From contig CACVAY010000149.1 of the NCBI GenBank assembly GCA_902727985.1, forward strand, positions 1 through 58,650: a stretch of 58,650 nt of DNA. The letters run 5' to 3'. Made by a program: the position numbers and the translations under genes. This document shows, piece by piece, positions 9,356 to 17,527 of this stretch (positions within the stretch are counted from its first letter, which is position 1; every line of letters begins with the position of its first letter). The DNA is from an uncultured Thiotrichaceae bacterium (GTDB lineage: Bacteria > Pseudomonadota > Gammaproteobacteria > Thiotrichales > Thiotrichaceae). The notes beneath the pieces are model-generated. The model was not told the origin of the DNA, did no database searches, and saw nothing but the letters and a program-made list of their open reading frames with translations.

Positions 9356-11365
9356 ATGCCTATATCCAAAGCACCGTTCATACATTTATTCGTCTGGGTT
9401 TTCTGCCTGGTATCTGGCTACGCCTTTGCTCAAACAAATGTCATTCATCATGAACTGACCATAACCCCAGAAATATCAGAAGGGAAGCTCACCGTTGATG
9501 ACAAAATCACAATTCCCGATCAACTCACCTCTCATCACTTTGATTTTGCGCTCAACAAAAACTTCAGCGTTCATTACCAGGGAAAACCACTAACACCCTA
9601 TCGTAAAACGCGTTCTCATACGCACTATCGCGTTCGCATGGCACCAGAACAAAAACAAATAGCACTGAACTACTCTGGCGATATTCCCTCAACCCCACAA
9701 TGCCAATGGACTAGGGAAACCTGCTCCCTACTCAATAAAGACGGTATTTTCCTAGGCCCGGGTTTAGCTTGGTATCCCATTCATCATAGCGGTTTGCAGA
9801 CCTTCAACTTACATGTTGCTTTGCCTGAAAAATGGCGCAGTCTTTCGCAAGGCATGGAAACCTCACCCAATCATTGGCAAGCCGATAAACCACAAGATGC
9901 CATCTATCTGCTGGCGGGTAAATTCCATGTTTATGAAAAACCCGGCAAGACCGCCAAAGCCATGGTGTACTTACTCTCGGACGATGAAGCACTTGCTCAG
10001 AAATATCTAAATGCTACCGAACAATACCTCAGTAGCTACTCGGAGCAATTAGGCGCATACCCGTATGGAAAATTTGCCACTGTCGAAAGCTTCTGGGAAA
10101 GTGGTTGGGGCATGCCCTCGTTTACCTTGCTCGGTTCACGAGTATTGCGTCTGCCCTTTATACTCTATACCTCGTTCCCACATGAAATTTTGCATAACTG
10201 GTGGGGCAATGGCGTGTATATCGATTCTGCACAAGGCAACTGGTCAGAAGGGCTTACAGCTTATCTAGCAGACCATGCTCTCAAAGAACAACGAGGCAAA
10301 GGCGCAGAATATCGTCGTGATGCCTTACAAAAATACGCAACCTTCGCCAAGCAGGATAACGACTTTCCCATCAGCGAATTCCGTTCCCGTCATAACAATG
10401 TCACGCAAGCTGTTGGTTACAGTAAATTGCTGATGGTGTATCACATGATTCGTAAAGACATGGGCGACGAGGCTTTCTTTCAAGGCTTGCAAAACTTCTT
10501 CAAACAATACCAATTTCAATACGCCACCATGAATGAGTTATTGGCAACGCTCTCGCAAGTGGCCAAAAAGGATTTGCTCTCAGAATATGCGCAATGGCTC
10601 ACGCAAACCGATGCGCCGACTCTTAGTATCAACACTTGGAAACAGATTGATAAAAATGAAATCGAGCTAAACTTGGCGCAACGATCCTCGCAATCGCCTT
10701 TCAAACTCTCCGTGCCTGTGCATTTCTATCAGGACGATGCCTTGTTAGAAACTCAGCAATTGAAATTAGACAAGGCAGAACAAGGCTACACGCTCACATT
10801 CCCAAAGAACACAACACGCCTAGCCATTGACCCTGAGTTTGATGTGCTTCGCAAACCTTCCGCACAAGAAATTCCTGCATCCTTGCATCGCTTTCGTGAT
10901 CGCACCGCAAAAGCCATTAGCATTACGCCAAATGCTGAGAATAAGGATATGTGGAAAAAACTGGGGGAAGAACTTACGCGCAATAATAAACGATACTATT
11001 CGCTAAAAGAAGGCCAAACAGCAGATACAGAACATGTCATTTTCCAACTCGGTTTAGCAACAAACGCTACAGCTAAACACGGCAAACTCCAGATCACAGA
11101 AACAGAGTACCAACTCGGAGACCAAAACTACGCTCGTAATAAACATAGCCTGATTTTCATAGATCATAAACCCGAACACGCTGCCAACATCGCCATCGAA
11201 GCCCCTGATGAGCAACAAGCCAGAACACTCTTTCGCAAAGCAGTTCACTATGGAAAATACAGTTATCTCATATTCGATGAAAACGGTAAAAATGTCGCAA
11301 AAGGACAGTGGGACATCAGTAATAGCCCTCTACAAATCAACCTGAAAACAGGAGCCGTGGACTAG
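9356..11365 (+). CDS. M1-like (gluzincin) exported metallopeptidase
   Basis: A 669-residue exported protein with a signal peptide (IHLFVWVFCLVSGYAFA). An N-terminal beta domain is followed by a gluzincin catalytic domain. The zinc motif HEILH begins at residue 276 and the third ligand glutamate lies in WSEGLTAYL, with 17 residues between, one fewer than classical M1 enzymes. It probably trims peptides in the periplasm. The frame opens at 9287, but the ATG at 9356 gives a clean signal peptide. The gene is divergent from the ChaN-PDZ gene. Its last codons (Gly-Ala-Val-Asp-stop) lie inside a REP palindrome, so the natural C-terminus may have been replaced by insertion of the REP sequence. Confidence 0.8.
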   Translation: MPISKAPFIHLFVWVFCLVSGYAFAQTNVIHHELTITPEISEGKLTVDDKITIPDQLTSHHFDFALNKNFSVHYQGKPLTPYRKTRSHTHYRVRMAPEQKQIALNYSGDIPSTPQCQWTRETCSLLNKDGIFLGPGLAWYPIHHSGLQTFNLHVALPEKWRSLSQGMETSPNHWQADKPQDAIYLLAGKFHVYEKPGKTAKAMVYLLSDDEALAQKYLNATEQYLSSYSEQLGAYPYGKFATVESFWESGWGMPSFTLLGSRVLRLPFILYTSFPHEILHNWWGNGVYIDSAQGNWSEGLTAYLADHALKEQRGKGAEYRRDALQKYATFAKQDNDFPISEFRSRHNNVTQAVGYSKLLMVYHMIRKDMGDEAFFQGLQNFFKQYQFQYATMNELLATLSQVAKKDLLSEYAQWLTQTDAPTLSINTWKQIDKNEIELNLAQRSSQSPFKLSVPVHFYQDDALLETQQLKLDKAEQGYTLTFPKNTTRLAIDPEFDVLRKPSAQEIPASLHRFRDRTAKAISITPNAENKDMWKKLGEELTRNNKRYYSLKEGQTADTEHVIFQLGLATNATAKHGKLQITETEYQLGDQNYARNKHSLIFIDHKPEHAANIAIEAPDEQQARTLFRKAVHYGKYSYLIFDENGKNVAKGQWDISNSPLQINLKTGAVD

Positions 11366-11372
11366 TCCACGG
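11350..11372 (+). repeat. REP palindrome, left pair, forward copy
   Basis: The head AGGAG leads into a perfect 18-bp palindrome, CCGTGGACTAGTCCACGG (11355-11372). It contains the stop codon (TAG) of the upstream peptidase. The same head-plus-palindrome design occurs in three further copies around the RAYT gene. Confidence 0.8.
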
Positions 11373-11445
11373 ATAAAACCTCTAAATGTTCATAATAAAG
11401 CCTGACACTTTTATAGCAATCAACCATATAACTACTAGAAATTTT

Positions 11446-11467
11446 CGCAGACAAGTCTGCGATTCCT
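11446..11467 (-). repeat. REP palindrome, left pair, inverted copy
   Basis: CGCAGAC-AA-GTCTGCG (11446-11461) is followed by ATTCCT. On the minus strand this reads AGGAAT and then the palindrome, so it is an inverted copy relative to the one at 11350. It ends three bases before the ATG of the RAYT gene and could affect its translation. Confidence 0.8.
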
Positions 11468-11470
11468 GCT

Positions 11471-12007
11471 ATGAACATATCTCGACATGTCAATCACCCC
11501 ACACACATCTACATAGATAATACTAACTACTTCATAAGCGCGGCCATTTTCGAACACAAAAAGCTCTTAAGCGATAATCTCAAATCATTGCTTGTAAAAT
11601 TATTTCATGAGGTATTTGCAGAATATGAATGGTCTTTAGATGCATGGGTGGTTTTAGATAATCACTATCACCTTTTGTGCAAAAGCAAACGGGGTAAAGA
11701 TATGAGCCGTATTATTGCCAAAATCCATAACCAATCAGCACAAGCCATCAAAGCAGAGCATTCTATAAATACAAAAGTTTGGGCTAATTATTGGGATTAT
11801 TGCCTGCGCAACGATAAGGAGTACCACGTTCGATTATGCTATTTGCTCAATAACCCGTATAAACACGGCTATGTCAGCGATTTACATGATTGGGAATGGT
11901 CAAGCTTTCATAAATACTACGAAGACTTGGGAGGCAAACAGCTTCGTAAACAATTCCATGAGCATTCTGATTACAGAAATTTAGACTTAGAAGGAACGGT
12001 AGACTAA
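11471..12007 (+). CDS. REP-associated tyrosine transposase (RAYT)
   Basis: A 178-residue Y1/HUH transposase of the RAYT group, related to IS200/IS605 TnpA. The metal-binding HUH motif is H65-Y66-H67 in LDNHYHLL. The candidate catalytic tyrosine is Y124 in RLCYLLNNPYKHG, a block typical of RAYTs (Y-hydrophobic-x-N-P), followed by WEWSSF (141-146). RAYTs are usually single-copy domesticated transposases that act on REP palindromes. Here a REP pair lies on each side, which strongly supports the call. Its own last codons (Gly-Thr-Val-Asp-stop) are inside the first right-hand REP. The start ATG at 11471 has no evident ribosome-binding site because the REP hairpin occupies that position, so expression may be low or structure-controlled. 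Confidence 0.9.
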   Translation: MNISRHVNHPTHIYIDNTNYFISAAIFEHKKLLSDNLKSLLVKLFHEVFAEYEWSLDAWVVLDNHYHLLCKSKRGKDMSRIIAKIHNQSAQAIKAEHSINTKVWANYWDYCLRNDKEYHVRLCYLLNNPYKHGYVSDLHDWEWSSFHKYYEDLGGKQLRKQFHEHSDYRNLDLEGTVD

Positions 12008-12014
12008 TCTACGG
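11992..12014 (+). repeat. REP palindrome, right pair, forward copy
   Basis: The head AGGAACG is followed by GTAGA-CTAA-TCTAC and CGG, matching the design of the 11350 copy (AGGAGCCG, then GTGGACTAGTCCAC and CGG). The stop codon TAA of the RAYT gene is inside it, at the same position as the TAG in the left copy. Confidence 0.8.
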
Positions 12015-12034
12015 AATCATCGTCACTGATTCTT

Positions 12035-12056
12035 CGCAGCTCAAGCTGCGGCTCCT
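12035..12056 (-). repeat. REP palindrome, right pair, inverted copy
   Basis: CGCAGCT-CA-AGCTGCG (12035-12050) is followed by GCTCCT. On the minus strand it reads AGGAGC and then the palindrome, the mirror arrangement of the left pair. It ends four bases before the ATG of the cupin gene. Confidence 0.8.
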
Positions 12057-12060
12057 AATT

Positions 12061-12393
12061 ATGAATAATATTTTCACCAGCATCCCAGATAATTTACCTG
12101 CTGAGCTATTCGAAACATTAGCTTCATCAGAAACGATAAAAATCGAACGCATCGTTTCCCGTGGACATATAACACCTGAAGGCGAATGGTACGATCAGGA
12201 GTGGCATGAGTGGGTGGTATTACTTGAAGGTGAGGCTCGATTGGATTTTGCTGATCAGGATGAGGAGTTGTTAGTTAGCCAAGGTGATTATGTCCTGATT
12301 CCTGCACATCAGAAGCACCGTGTTGTTTTTACTTCCAAGAATGAAGATACGATTTGGTTAGCGGTGCATTTTAAGGGTGAAATCACGTCTTAG
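12061..12393 (+). CDS. small cupin-domain protein
   Basis: A 110-residue single-domain cupin. The first metal-site motif is degenerate or incomplete (EWHEWVVLLEGEARL, about 55-69), and the second is GDYVLIPAHQKHRV (about 83-96) with the usual glycine and histidines. Small cupins of this kind bind a metal and small ligands; the substrate is unknown. The start lies four bases downstream of a REP hairpin with no visible Shine-Dalgarno sequence. It is convergent with the zinc protease gene. Family assignment is fairly sure, function is not. Confidence 0.75.
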   Translation: MNNIFTSIPDNLPAELFETLASSETIKIERIVSRGHITPEGEWYDQEWHEWVVLLEGEARLDFADQDEELLVSQGDYVLIPAHQKHRVVFTSKNEDTIWLAVHFKGEITS

Positions 12394-12406
12394 TGTTAGC
12401 TAAGGA

Positions 12407-13087
12407 CTAGCGACGTAATAAAGAAATCCAACGCCATACGTTGAGCAAACTAGTGAGTGATGCTGCCACATAGGTTAATGCCGCCGCTTTTAGGATACTT
12501 TCCACCGCTTGATGATCCTCTTCATGGATATAGCCTGTTTTGAGAATAGGCAATGCTTTACCAAAACTGGCATCCCATTCAACAGGCAGCGTGACTAAAT
12601 GCACCAAGGTCGCTCCTGCAATACTCACAAATCCACCGAGCATAAATAATAAACCCACGACTGGACTGCGAGAAACCACAGCCATAACGGGCATCGCTAT
12701 CATCAAGGCTGAACCTAATTTCTCGGATTTTTGCGCAATTCTAACAAGCTTACTGCGTAACAATAATTTACTTTCTTTACGTTGGTGTTGAATAGCATGC
12801 CCCACTTCATGGGCTGCAACCGCTACTGCTGTTAGTGAATTATCCCGATAGTTATTCGGCGATAAACGAACCACTCTTTCATCGGGGTCATAATGATCGC
12901 CTTGCTCTGTTTCTTCGACGGGCACATCTTGCATATCGTATTTATCAAGCAGATGACGCGCGAGCTCACCTCCCGTTCCAGGGATATGTGATTGTTTATG
13001 CGCATGCTTTTTGAAGGTGCGTTTCGCCCACCATTGTGGCCCATATACCACGACTAGAAACAATACGATGATAAGAATAATATGCAT
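12407..13087 (-). CDS. YugP-type membrane zinc metallopeptidase
   Basis: A 226-residue membrane protein of the neutral zinc metallopeptidase group (YugP-like). It has an N-terminal membrane anchor (IILIIVLFLVVVYG) and a middle part with LARHLLDKYDMQDVPVEE. The zinc-binding AVAAHEVGHAIQHQ motif (HEVGH) is followed by two or three more membrane segments (LMIAMPVMAVVS, GLLFMLGGFVSIAGATLV). An arginine/tryptophan-rich tail (VWRWISLLRR) closes the protein. The family is common in bacteria, and its physiological substrate is poorly known. It stands alone, convergent with the cupin gene and upstream of the NTF2-like gene in the same direction, with about 80 bases between. Confidence 0.85.
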   Translation of the reverse strand: MHIILIIVLFLVVVYGPQWWAKRTFKKHAHKQSHIPGTGGELARHLLDKYDMQDVPVEETEQGDHYDPDERVVRLSPNNYRDNSLTAVAVAAHEVGHAIQHQRKESKLLLRSKLVRIAQKSEKLGSALMIAMPVMAVVSRSPVVGLLFMLGGFVSIAGATLVHLVTLPVEWDASFGKALPILKTGYIHEEDHQAVESILKAAALTYVAASLTSLLNVWRWISLLRR

Positions 13088-13165
13088 ACGTGGAGCTTAC
13101 GCTTTCGTCTATTGCGATAACAGTATCATGAGTAAATATACGTTTATCTAATCAAGGAGTTTTCC

Positions 13166-13600
13166 CTAGGTTGATGCCATTTTACTTTTGAGAAAGCGCG
13201 CAGCAGAGCCAATCAGCGGCAATGATTCGTAAATAGACTCCGCCGGATCCCAGTAATCAATATGCTCTATGGCTAAGCCATTGTCATCAAACATCACCTT
13301 GCTACTACCTTGCCACTCAAAGGCTTGTCCACGTTTGGTTTTAAAGGAGAAATCCCAAACCAAGAGCAATACATCCTCTTCAGTGCTTTCGGTTTGCGCT
13401 GCATGCCGGACAACAAATTGTGGGTTCATTGTGGTTTCAAACATATGTTCAAAAATGTTCTGAATTTTTTGCGAACCAATCACGTCATTGAAGGGGTCTT
13501 TGAATCTCGCATCTACAGCAAAGAGTTCAGGAATCTTTGATAAGTGTTCTGCTTTTAGTTGTACGAAGTAGGCAATATAGTCTTTATGGTGTGGTTTCAT
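13166..13600 (-). CDS. NTF2-like (SnoaL-type) protein
   Basis: A 144-residue single-domain protein of the nuclear transport factor 2-like superfamily. It shows an N-terminal helix (YIAYFVQLKAEHLSKIPELF), the typical ARFKDPFNDVIG strand-turn, VWDFSFKTKRG and a final EHIDYWDPAESIYE strand. Members may be isomerases, ligand binders or structural proteins; here the function is unknown. The ATG at 13600 (MKPHHKDY) is preferred to a TTG four codons earlier. Neighbours give no pathway clue. Confidence 0.75.
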   Translation of the reverse strand: MKPHHKDYIAYFVQLKAEHLSKIPELFAVDARFKDPFNDVIGSQKIQNIFEHMFETTMNPQFVVRHAAQTESTEEDVLLLVWDFSFKTKRGQAFEWQGSSKVMFDDNGLAIEHIDYWDPAESIYESLPLIGSAARFLKSKMAST

Positions 13601-13829
13601 AATGGGTATCAAACAGATAAGAATAACGTAATAATGGTAGTTTCTATATACAGCGAAAACATGCTTTAGCTGTTCAATTGTAGTTTGCTTTCAGTAATCA
13701 CGCTATTAAGCGCTCATTACTTGTTGCTTACATCTTTATAAAGCTTATTGATCACTAAAGGTATTTATTCGCTTTTTGCTAATAACTGCTAAACTCTGCG
13801 CCATTATTCAATAAAAACATGGAATCCTC

Positions 13830-14540
13830 ATGAAGAAATCCTATCTCGCGGTAAGCCTTATTGCGGCACTTTCACTCTCAGCTTGTAACGATGATGGTGG
13901 AACTAGCTCAGCTGATACAAAACTCGAAACTACAGTACAAAAAGTCAGCTACGGCATTGCTCACAACTTTACTTCCAATATCAAAGAAGAAGGTTTGAAC
14001 CTAGATATGGCGGCTTTCCAGAAAGGGATCGATGATGGCAAAGCAAGCAAGCCATCTGCCATTACGGATGAAGAATTAATGGAAGCTATGCAAGCTTTTG
14101 AAGCAGAATTAAAAAAGAAAGACGAAGCTCTTGAGGCAAAAGCTTCAGCTGAAAACATGACGGCTGGTGCAAACTACCTTGCTGAGCATGCTAAAAAAGA
14201 AGGCGTGAAAGTAACCGAGTCTGGCATTCAGTACAAAGTGCTTACCGCATCAGGTTCTGGCAAAAAGCCTACAGCAACCGATACCGTTGAAGTCCACTAT
14301 CGCGGCACATTAATCAGCGGCAAAGAGTTTGATAGCTCATACTCTCGTAACAAACCCACCTCATTCCCTGTTAATCAGGTCATTCCTGGTTGGACTGAAA
14401 TGCTGCAACTCATGGATGTGGGCGATAAAGTTGAAGTGGTTATCCCCTCTGACAAAGCGTACGGCAAACAAGGCGCAGGGGCAGATATCGGCCCGAATGA
14501 GACATTGATTTTTGAAATCGAGCTTCTTGCTATCAAATAA
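13830..14540 (+). CDS. FKBP-type peptidyl-prolyl isomerase lipoprotein
   Basis: A 236-residue FkpA/Mip-type isomerase that helps fold periplasmic or outer-membrane proteins. A lipoprotein signal (SLIAALSLSAC, lipid on Cys19) is followed by a dimerisation domain with the long helix rich in EAMQAFEAELKKKDEALEAK. The FKBP catalytic domain runs from about residue 140 to the end, with VEVHYRGTLISGKEFDSSY, QVIPGWTEMLQLM, VVIPSDKAYG and NETLIFEIELL. The start is the ATG at 13830, after an AATCCTC-type region with only a weak ribosome-binding site. It is convergent with the LysR gene, and a strong hairpin follows its stop. Confidence 0.92.
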   Translation: MKKSYLAVSLIAALSLSACNDDGGTSSADTKLETTVQKVSYGIAHNFTSNIKEEGLNLDMAAFQKGIDDGKASKPSAITDEELMEAMQAFEAELKKKDEALEAKASAENMTAGANYLAEHAKKEGVKVTESGIQYKVLTASGSGKKPTATDTVEVHYRGTLISGKEFDSSYSRNKPTSFPVNQVIPGWTEMLQLMDVGDKVEVVIPSDKAYGKQGAGADIGPNETLIFEIELLAIK

Positions 14541-14552
14541 ATCCTTACCCTT

Positions 14553-14580
14553 TTCCCTGATCACTCTTGTGATCAGGGAA
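14553..14580. terminator. strong hairpin between convergent genes
   Basis: A perfect 12-bp stem, TTCCCTGATCAC (14553-14564) paired with GTGATCAGGGAA (14569-14580), has a TCTT loop and lies just after the FKBP stop and just before the LysR stop. No T-run follows on either strand, so the efficiency of termination is uncertain. Confidence 0.55.
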
Positions 14581-14589
14581 ATTACCTCC

Positions 14590-15495
14590 TCAATAATTAT
14601 CCCACTCCGGCTGTTCGCCAATTTCTTCTTTTAGAAAATCAATAAACGTCCTTACCTTCGCCGACAAATAGCGTCGTGATGGGTAGATTGCGTAAATGCC
14701 TAATGCTGGTGGAGAATAATCAGTCAGAATTTCTTGTAACTTTCCTGATTTTAACGCTGCACCAGCGATAAAAGTTGGTGACAAAGTAATCCCTAGACCA
14801 GCCACTGTTGCGGCATGCAAAATCTCCCCATTATCCGAAATCAAGCTACCATTTACTTTGACCAATTCTGTACCTTTTTCTCCAGAAACAGTCCATTGAT
14901 TGGGGGATCTGACGTTACTGTATATCAAACAGTTATGGTCTTTCAGGTCGCTAGGAAATTGTGGTTCTCCATGAATTTTTAAATATTCTGGTGAGGCACA
15001 AAACACGGCGCGTGAAGGGGCGATTTTACGCGCAATCAAACTGGAATCCTCCATTGGCGCGATACGAATCACTAAATCGTAACCTTCTGCCACAATATCA
15101 ATGATTCGATCAGCCAACTGAATATCGACTTGTACCTTCGGGTACCGCTTCAAGAACTTTGGCAGCAGACGATTCAGATGCAAAATGCCGAATGATGTGG
15201 GAGCACCAATAAAAAGCGTTCCCTCAGGCTCAGAAGTTTGTCGCGCGGTAAGGTTTTCAATTTCAGCCATGTCTTCTAGCACAACTTTACAGCGTTCGTA
15301 GTAAGTTCTACCCACTTCAGACAGACTCACTTTGCGTGTTGTTCGATTCAGAAGTCGCGCTTTGAAATGCGTTTCCAGCTGAGCAATCGCTTTGCTCACC
15401 TGTCCTCGAGAAAGATTCATACGCTCAGCCGCCCCCGTAAAACTTCCGCGTTCTGCGACCTCGACAAAGATATGCATATTGCCTAAAACATCCAT
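14590..15495 (-). CDS. LysR-type transcriptional regulator
   Basis: A 301-residue LysR-family regulator. The winged helix-turn-helix lies at residues 1-60 (GSFTGAAERMNLSRGQVSKA), followed by the linker helix and a periplasmic-binding-protein-like effector domain (FIGAPTSFGILHL, GYDLVIRI, CASPEYL). It belongs to the AaeR/DsdC-like single-gene group that commonly sits divergently from its target. Here the target is probably the cytochrome b561-yceI pair, because a near-perfect palindrome with a T-N11-A core lies in the shared promoter. The effector is unknown. Confidence 0.9.
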   Translation of the reverse strand: MDVLGNMHIFVEVAERGSFTGAAERMNLSRGQVSKAIAQLETHFKARLLNRTTRKVSLSEVGRTYYERCKVVLEDMAEIENLTARQTSEPEGTLFIGAPTSFGILHLNRLLPKFLKRYPKVQVDIQLADRIIDIVAEGYDLVIRIAPMEDSSLIARKIAPSRAVFCASPEYLKIHGEPQFPSDLKDHNCLIYSNVRSPNQWTVSGEKGTELVKVNGSLISDNGEILHAATVAGLGITLSPTFIAGAALKSGKLQEILTDYSPPALGIYAIYPSRRYLSAKVRTFIDFLKEEIGEQPEWDNY

Positions 15496-15505
15496 ATTGA
15501 TTCCT

Positions 15506-15530
15506 AATGTGAAACAGTCTGTCTCACATT
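15506..15530. promoter_or_regulatory. LysR-type operator in divergent promoter
   Basis: A 25-bp near-perfect palindrome: AATGTGA (15506-15512) pairs with TCACATT (15524-15530), and ACAG pairs with CTGT around a central T, with one mismatch. It contains TGA-N11-TCA, the T-N11-A pattern of LysR-family binding sites. It lies 11 bases before the LysR start and about 70 before the cytochrome b561 start. Confidence 0.7.
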
Positions 15531-15599
15531 ATGCTATTTATTCATCCATAAGAGAACAATACACTCTAGACATCATAACTAAAGGTATTGGCTATTCGT

Positions 15600-16151
15600 A
15601 TGAGATTAGGCAACACAACAAACCACTTTGGCTGGATAAGCATATTGCTACATTGGATACTTGCCCCATTGTTAATCGGTATGTTTCTCCTAGGTGATTA
15701 CATGGTTGATCTTGATTATTACCACCCTTGGTACCACGATAGCTTGCAATGGCATAAAGCCCTTGGGGTTATAATCATGACCATCATGTTATTGCGGTTT
15801 ATCTGGAATCGCCTTCAAGCGAAACCAAAACCACTACAAACCGACCATCTATTACAAAACCGTTTAGCCACCCTTGGACATTGGTCACTCTATTTATTGA
15901 TTTTTGCACTGGGTATCAGCGGTTATTTGATTTCAACAGCCAAAGGACAAGGCATTGATATATTCAGCTTCTTCGAACTACCCGCCCTACTTCCTGACAA
16001 TGCCGAACGCGGGGAATTAGCCGGTAAAATACATGAAGTGATTGCCATCAGTTTCATAGGCTTAGTCATTATCCATGCACTTGCAGCATTCATTCACCAT
16101 TTCTACTATAAAGATAACACGCTAAAACGTATGTTAGGACGCACCTCATAA
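15600..16151 (+). CDS. cytochrome b561 (di-haem inner-membrane)
   Basis: A 183-residue four-helix membrane cytochrome b of the bacterial CybB/YodB type, which passes electrons between quinone and a periplasmic acceptor. Likely haem-ligand histidines occur in ISILLHWILAP, SLQWHKALG, GHWSLYLLIF and IGLVIIHALAAFIHHF. The ATG at 15600 (MRLGNTTNHFG) is chosen over an in-frame TTG at 15588, although the AAAGG element fits either only roughly. It is followed after 60 bases by yceI, a very common pairing. It is probably controlled by the divergent LysR protein. Confidence 0.88.
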   Translation: MRLGNTTNHFGWISILLHWILAPLLIGMFLLGDYMVDLDYYHPWYHDSLQWHKALGVIIMTIMLLRFIWNRLQAKPKPLQTDHLLQNRLATLGHWSLYLLIFALGISGYLISTAKGQGIDIFSFFELPALLPDNAERGELAGKIHEVIAISFIGLVIIHALAAFIHHFYYKDNTLKRMLGRTS

Positions 16152-16211
16152 ACAGCGTGCATGAATGAATTGTCGTGACCTTACACTTATTGAAATAACT
16201 CGGAGAACCTT

Positions 16212-16793
16212 ATGAAAATAAAAACACTCGCCACTACCCTCTTACTTAGCAGTAGCTTGTTAACAACGTCGATGGTACAAGCAGCTGATTACATTCTGGA
16301 TACGAAAGGCATGCATGCCTTTGTCCAATTCCGTGTTCAACACCTTGGTTATAGCTGGCTCTACGGACGTTTTAACGAGTTCGATGGGAAATTTAGCTAC
16401 AACGAAAAAGCCCCTGAGAAAGCGACGGTTAGCGTTACCATTAACACAGCTAGCGTAGATTCAAATCATGCTGAAAGAGACAAACATTTACGCAGTGATG
16501 ATTTTTTAAATGTTGAAAAGCATCCAAAAGCCACTTTCGAGAGTACTAGTTATAAGCCTAATGGTGATGGTACTGCAACGCTTGAAGGGAACTTAACATT
16601 AAACGGTGTGACTAAACCTCTGTCACTTGCGGTATCAGAGATTGGTGCAGGCGATGACCCATGGGGTGGTTATCGACGTGGTTTTGAAGCAACAACTAGC
16701 TTCAAGATGGCTGATTTCGATATAACGAAAAACCTAGGTCCTGCTTCGACAGATGTTGAAATGACATTATCTATCGAAGGCATTAGGCAGTAA
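16212..16793 (+). CDS. YceI family periplasmic lipid-binding protein
   Basis: A 193-residue exported protein with a signal peptide (about 1-24, ending VQAA). It has the YceI lipocalin-like barrel: [56 protein letters not shown] and HPKATFEST. Family members bind isoprenoid quinone-like lipids in the periplasm. Its position after cytochrome b561 suggests a shared role in quinone redox chemistry or stress response. A classic terminator follows the stop. The ribosome-binding site is CGGAG eight bases before ATG. Confidence 0.92.
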   Translation: MKIKTLATTLLLSSSLLTTSMVQAADYILDTKGMHAFVQFRVQHLGYSWLYGRFNEFDGKFSYNEKAPEKATVSVTINTASVDSNHAERDKHLRSDDFLNVEKHPKATFESTSYKPNGDGTATLEGNLTLNGVTKPLSLAVSEIGAGDDPWGGYRRGFEATTSFKMADFDITKNLGPASTDVEMTLSIEGIRQ

Positions 16794-16829
16794 CTCCATA
16801 AAAAAAGCCCCATCCTCCCTGTGAGATTT

Positions 16830-16855
16830 GCCCGAATTTATTCGGGCATTTTTTT
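16830..16855 (+). terminator. intrinsic terminator after yceI
   Basis: The stem GCCCGAA (16830-16836) and TTCGGGC (16841-16847) with a TTTA loop is followed by an A and seven Ts. It ends the cytochrome b561-yceI transcript. Confidence 0.9.
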
Positions 16856-17014
16856 GCTTGCCTACTGTCTCCTAATCAACTGACAAAGCCCTGCAAAATA
16901 TTCAGGTAAATGACGGCAGAATCTACTGTGCTAATCTTAGACAACTCTCCTGTGCCTGTTTGCAGGCTTTATCCTAGCTGCAAAAGAGCACTTATCTACA
17001 ACAAGGAAATCAAC

Positions 17015-17461
17015 ATGCTGAAATGGAACGATGTTCTAGCCTTCGCAGAGAAAGGCAATCCGACGCCAGACCGTACTATTACTAAAACAGAAGAAGAATG
17101 GAAGGCACAGCTCACTGAAGAGGAATATTATGTTACTCGGCAAAAAGGCACAGAACGCGCTTTTAGCTCAGAGATGTGTAGCTTATTTCAAGCAGGTAGA
17201 TATGCCTGTGTTTGTTGTGACACTGAGCTTTTTAATTCTGGAGAAAAATTCGAATCGGGTACAGGCTGGCCATCCTTCACACAACCTGAAAAAGAGAATG
17301 CGGTTGCCTATAATGCTGACCACTCACATGGTATGACTCGCGTTGAAACTGTCTGTAATACCTGCGACGCCCATCTTGGGCATGTATTTCCTGATGGACC
17401 AAAACCTAGTGGCTTACGCTACTGCATCAATGCAGTATCTCTAAAGAAAATTAGTGATTAA
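17015..17461 (+). CDS. msrB: peptide-methionine (R)-S-oxide reductase MsrB
   Basis: A 148-residue MsrB that reduces methionine-R-sulfoxide in proteins. The zinc-binding CxxC pairs are CVCC and CNTC. The substrate block FESGTGWPSF is present, as is the catalytic cysteine in LRYCINAVSL; DAHLGHVFPDGP is typical. The frame is open from 16910, but the ATG at 17015 follows AAGGAAATCAAC, a good ribosome-binding site, and begins the conserved domain. No signal peptide, so cytoplasmic. It stands as a single gene. Confidence 0.95.
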   Translation: MLKWNDVLAFAEKGNPTPDRTITKTEEEWKAQLTEEEYYVTRQKGTERAFSSEMCSLFQAGRYACVCCDTELFNSGEKFESGTGWPSFTQPEKENAVAYNADHSHGMTRVETVCNTCDAHLGHVFPDGPKPSGLRYCINAVSLKKISD

Positions 17462-17474
17462 CATCTATGTATAA

Positions 17475-17509
17475 AGAAGGATGGAAAGAACCGGGCTTTC
17501 CACCCTTCT
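17475..17509. terminator. long hairpin between msrB and rhodanese gene
   Basis: An inverted repeat of about 13 bp with one mismatch (AGAAGG-A-TGGAAAG against CTTTCCA-C-CCTTCT) has an AACCGGG loop. It lies between convergent genes. There is no clear T-run. Confidence 0.55.
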
Positions 17510-17527
17510 CACCATCACGCTATGGAC

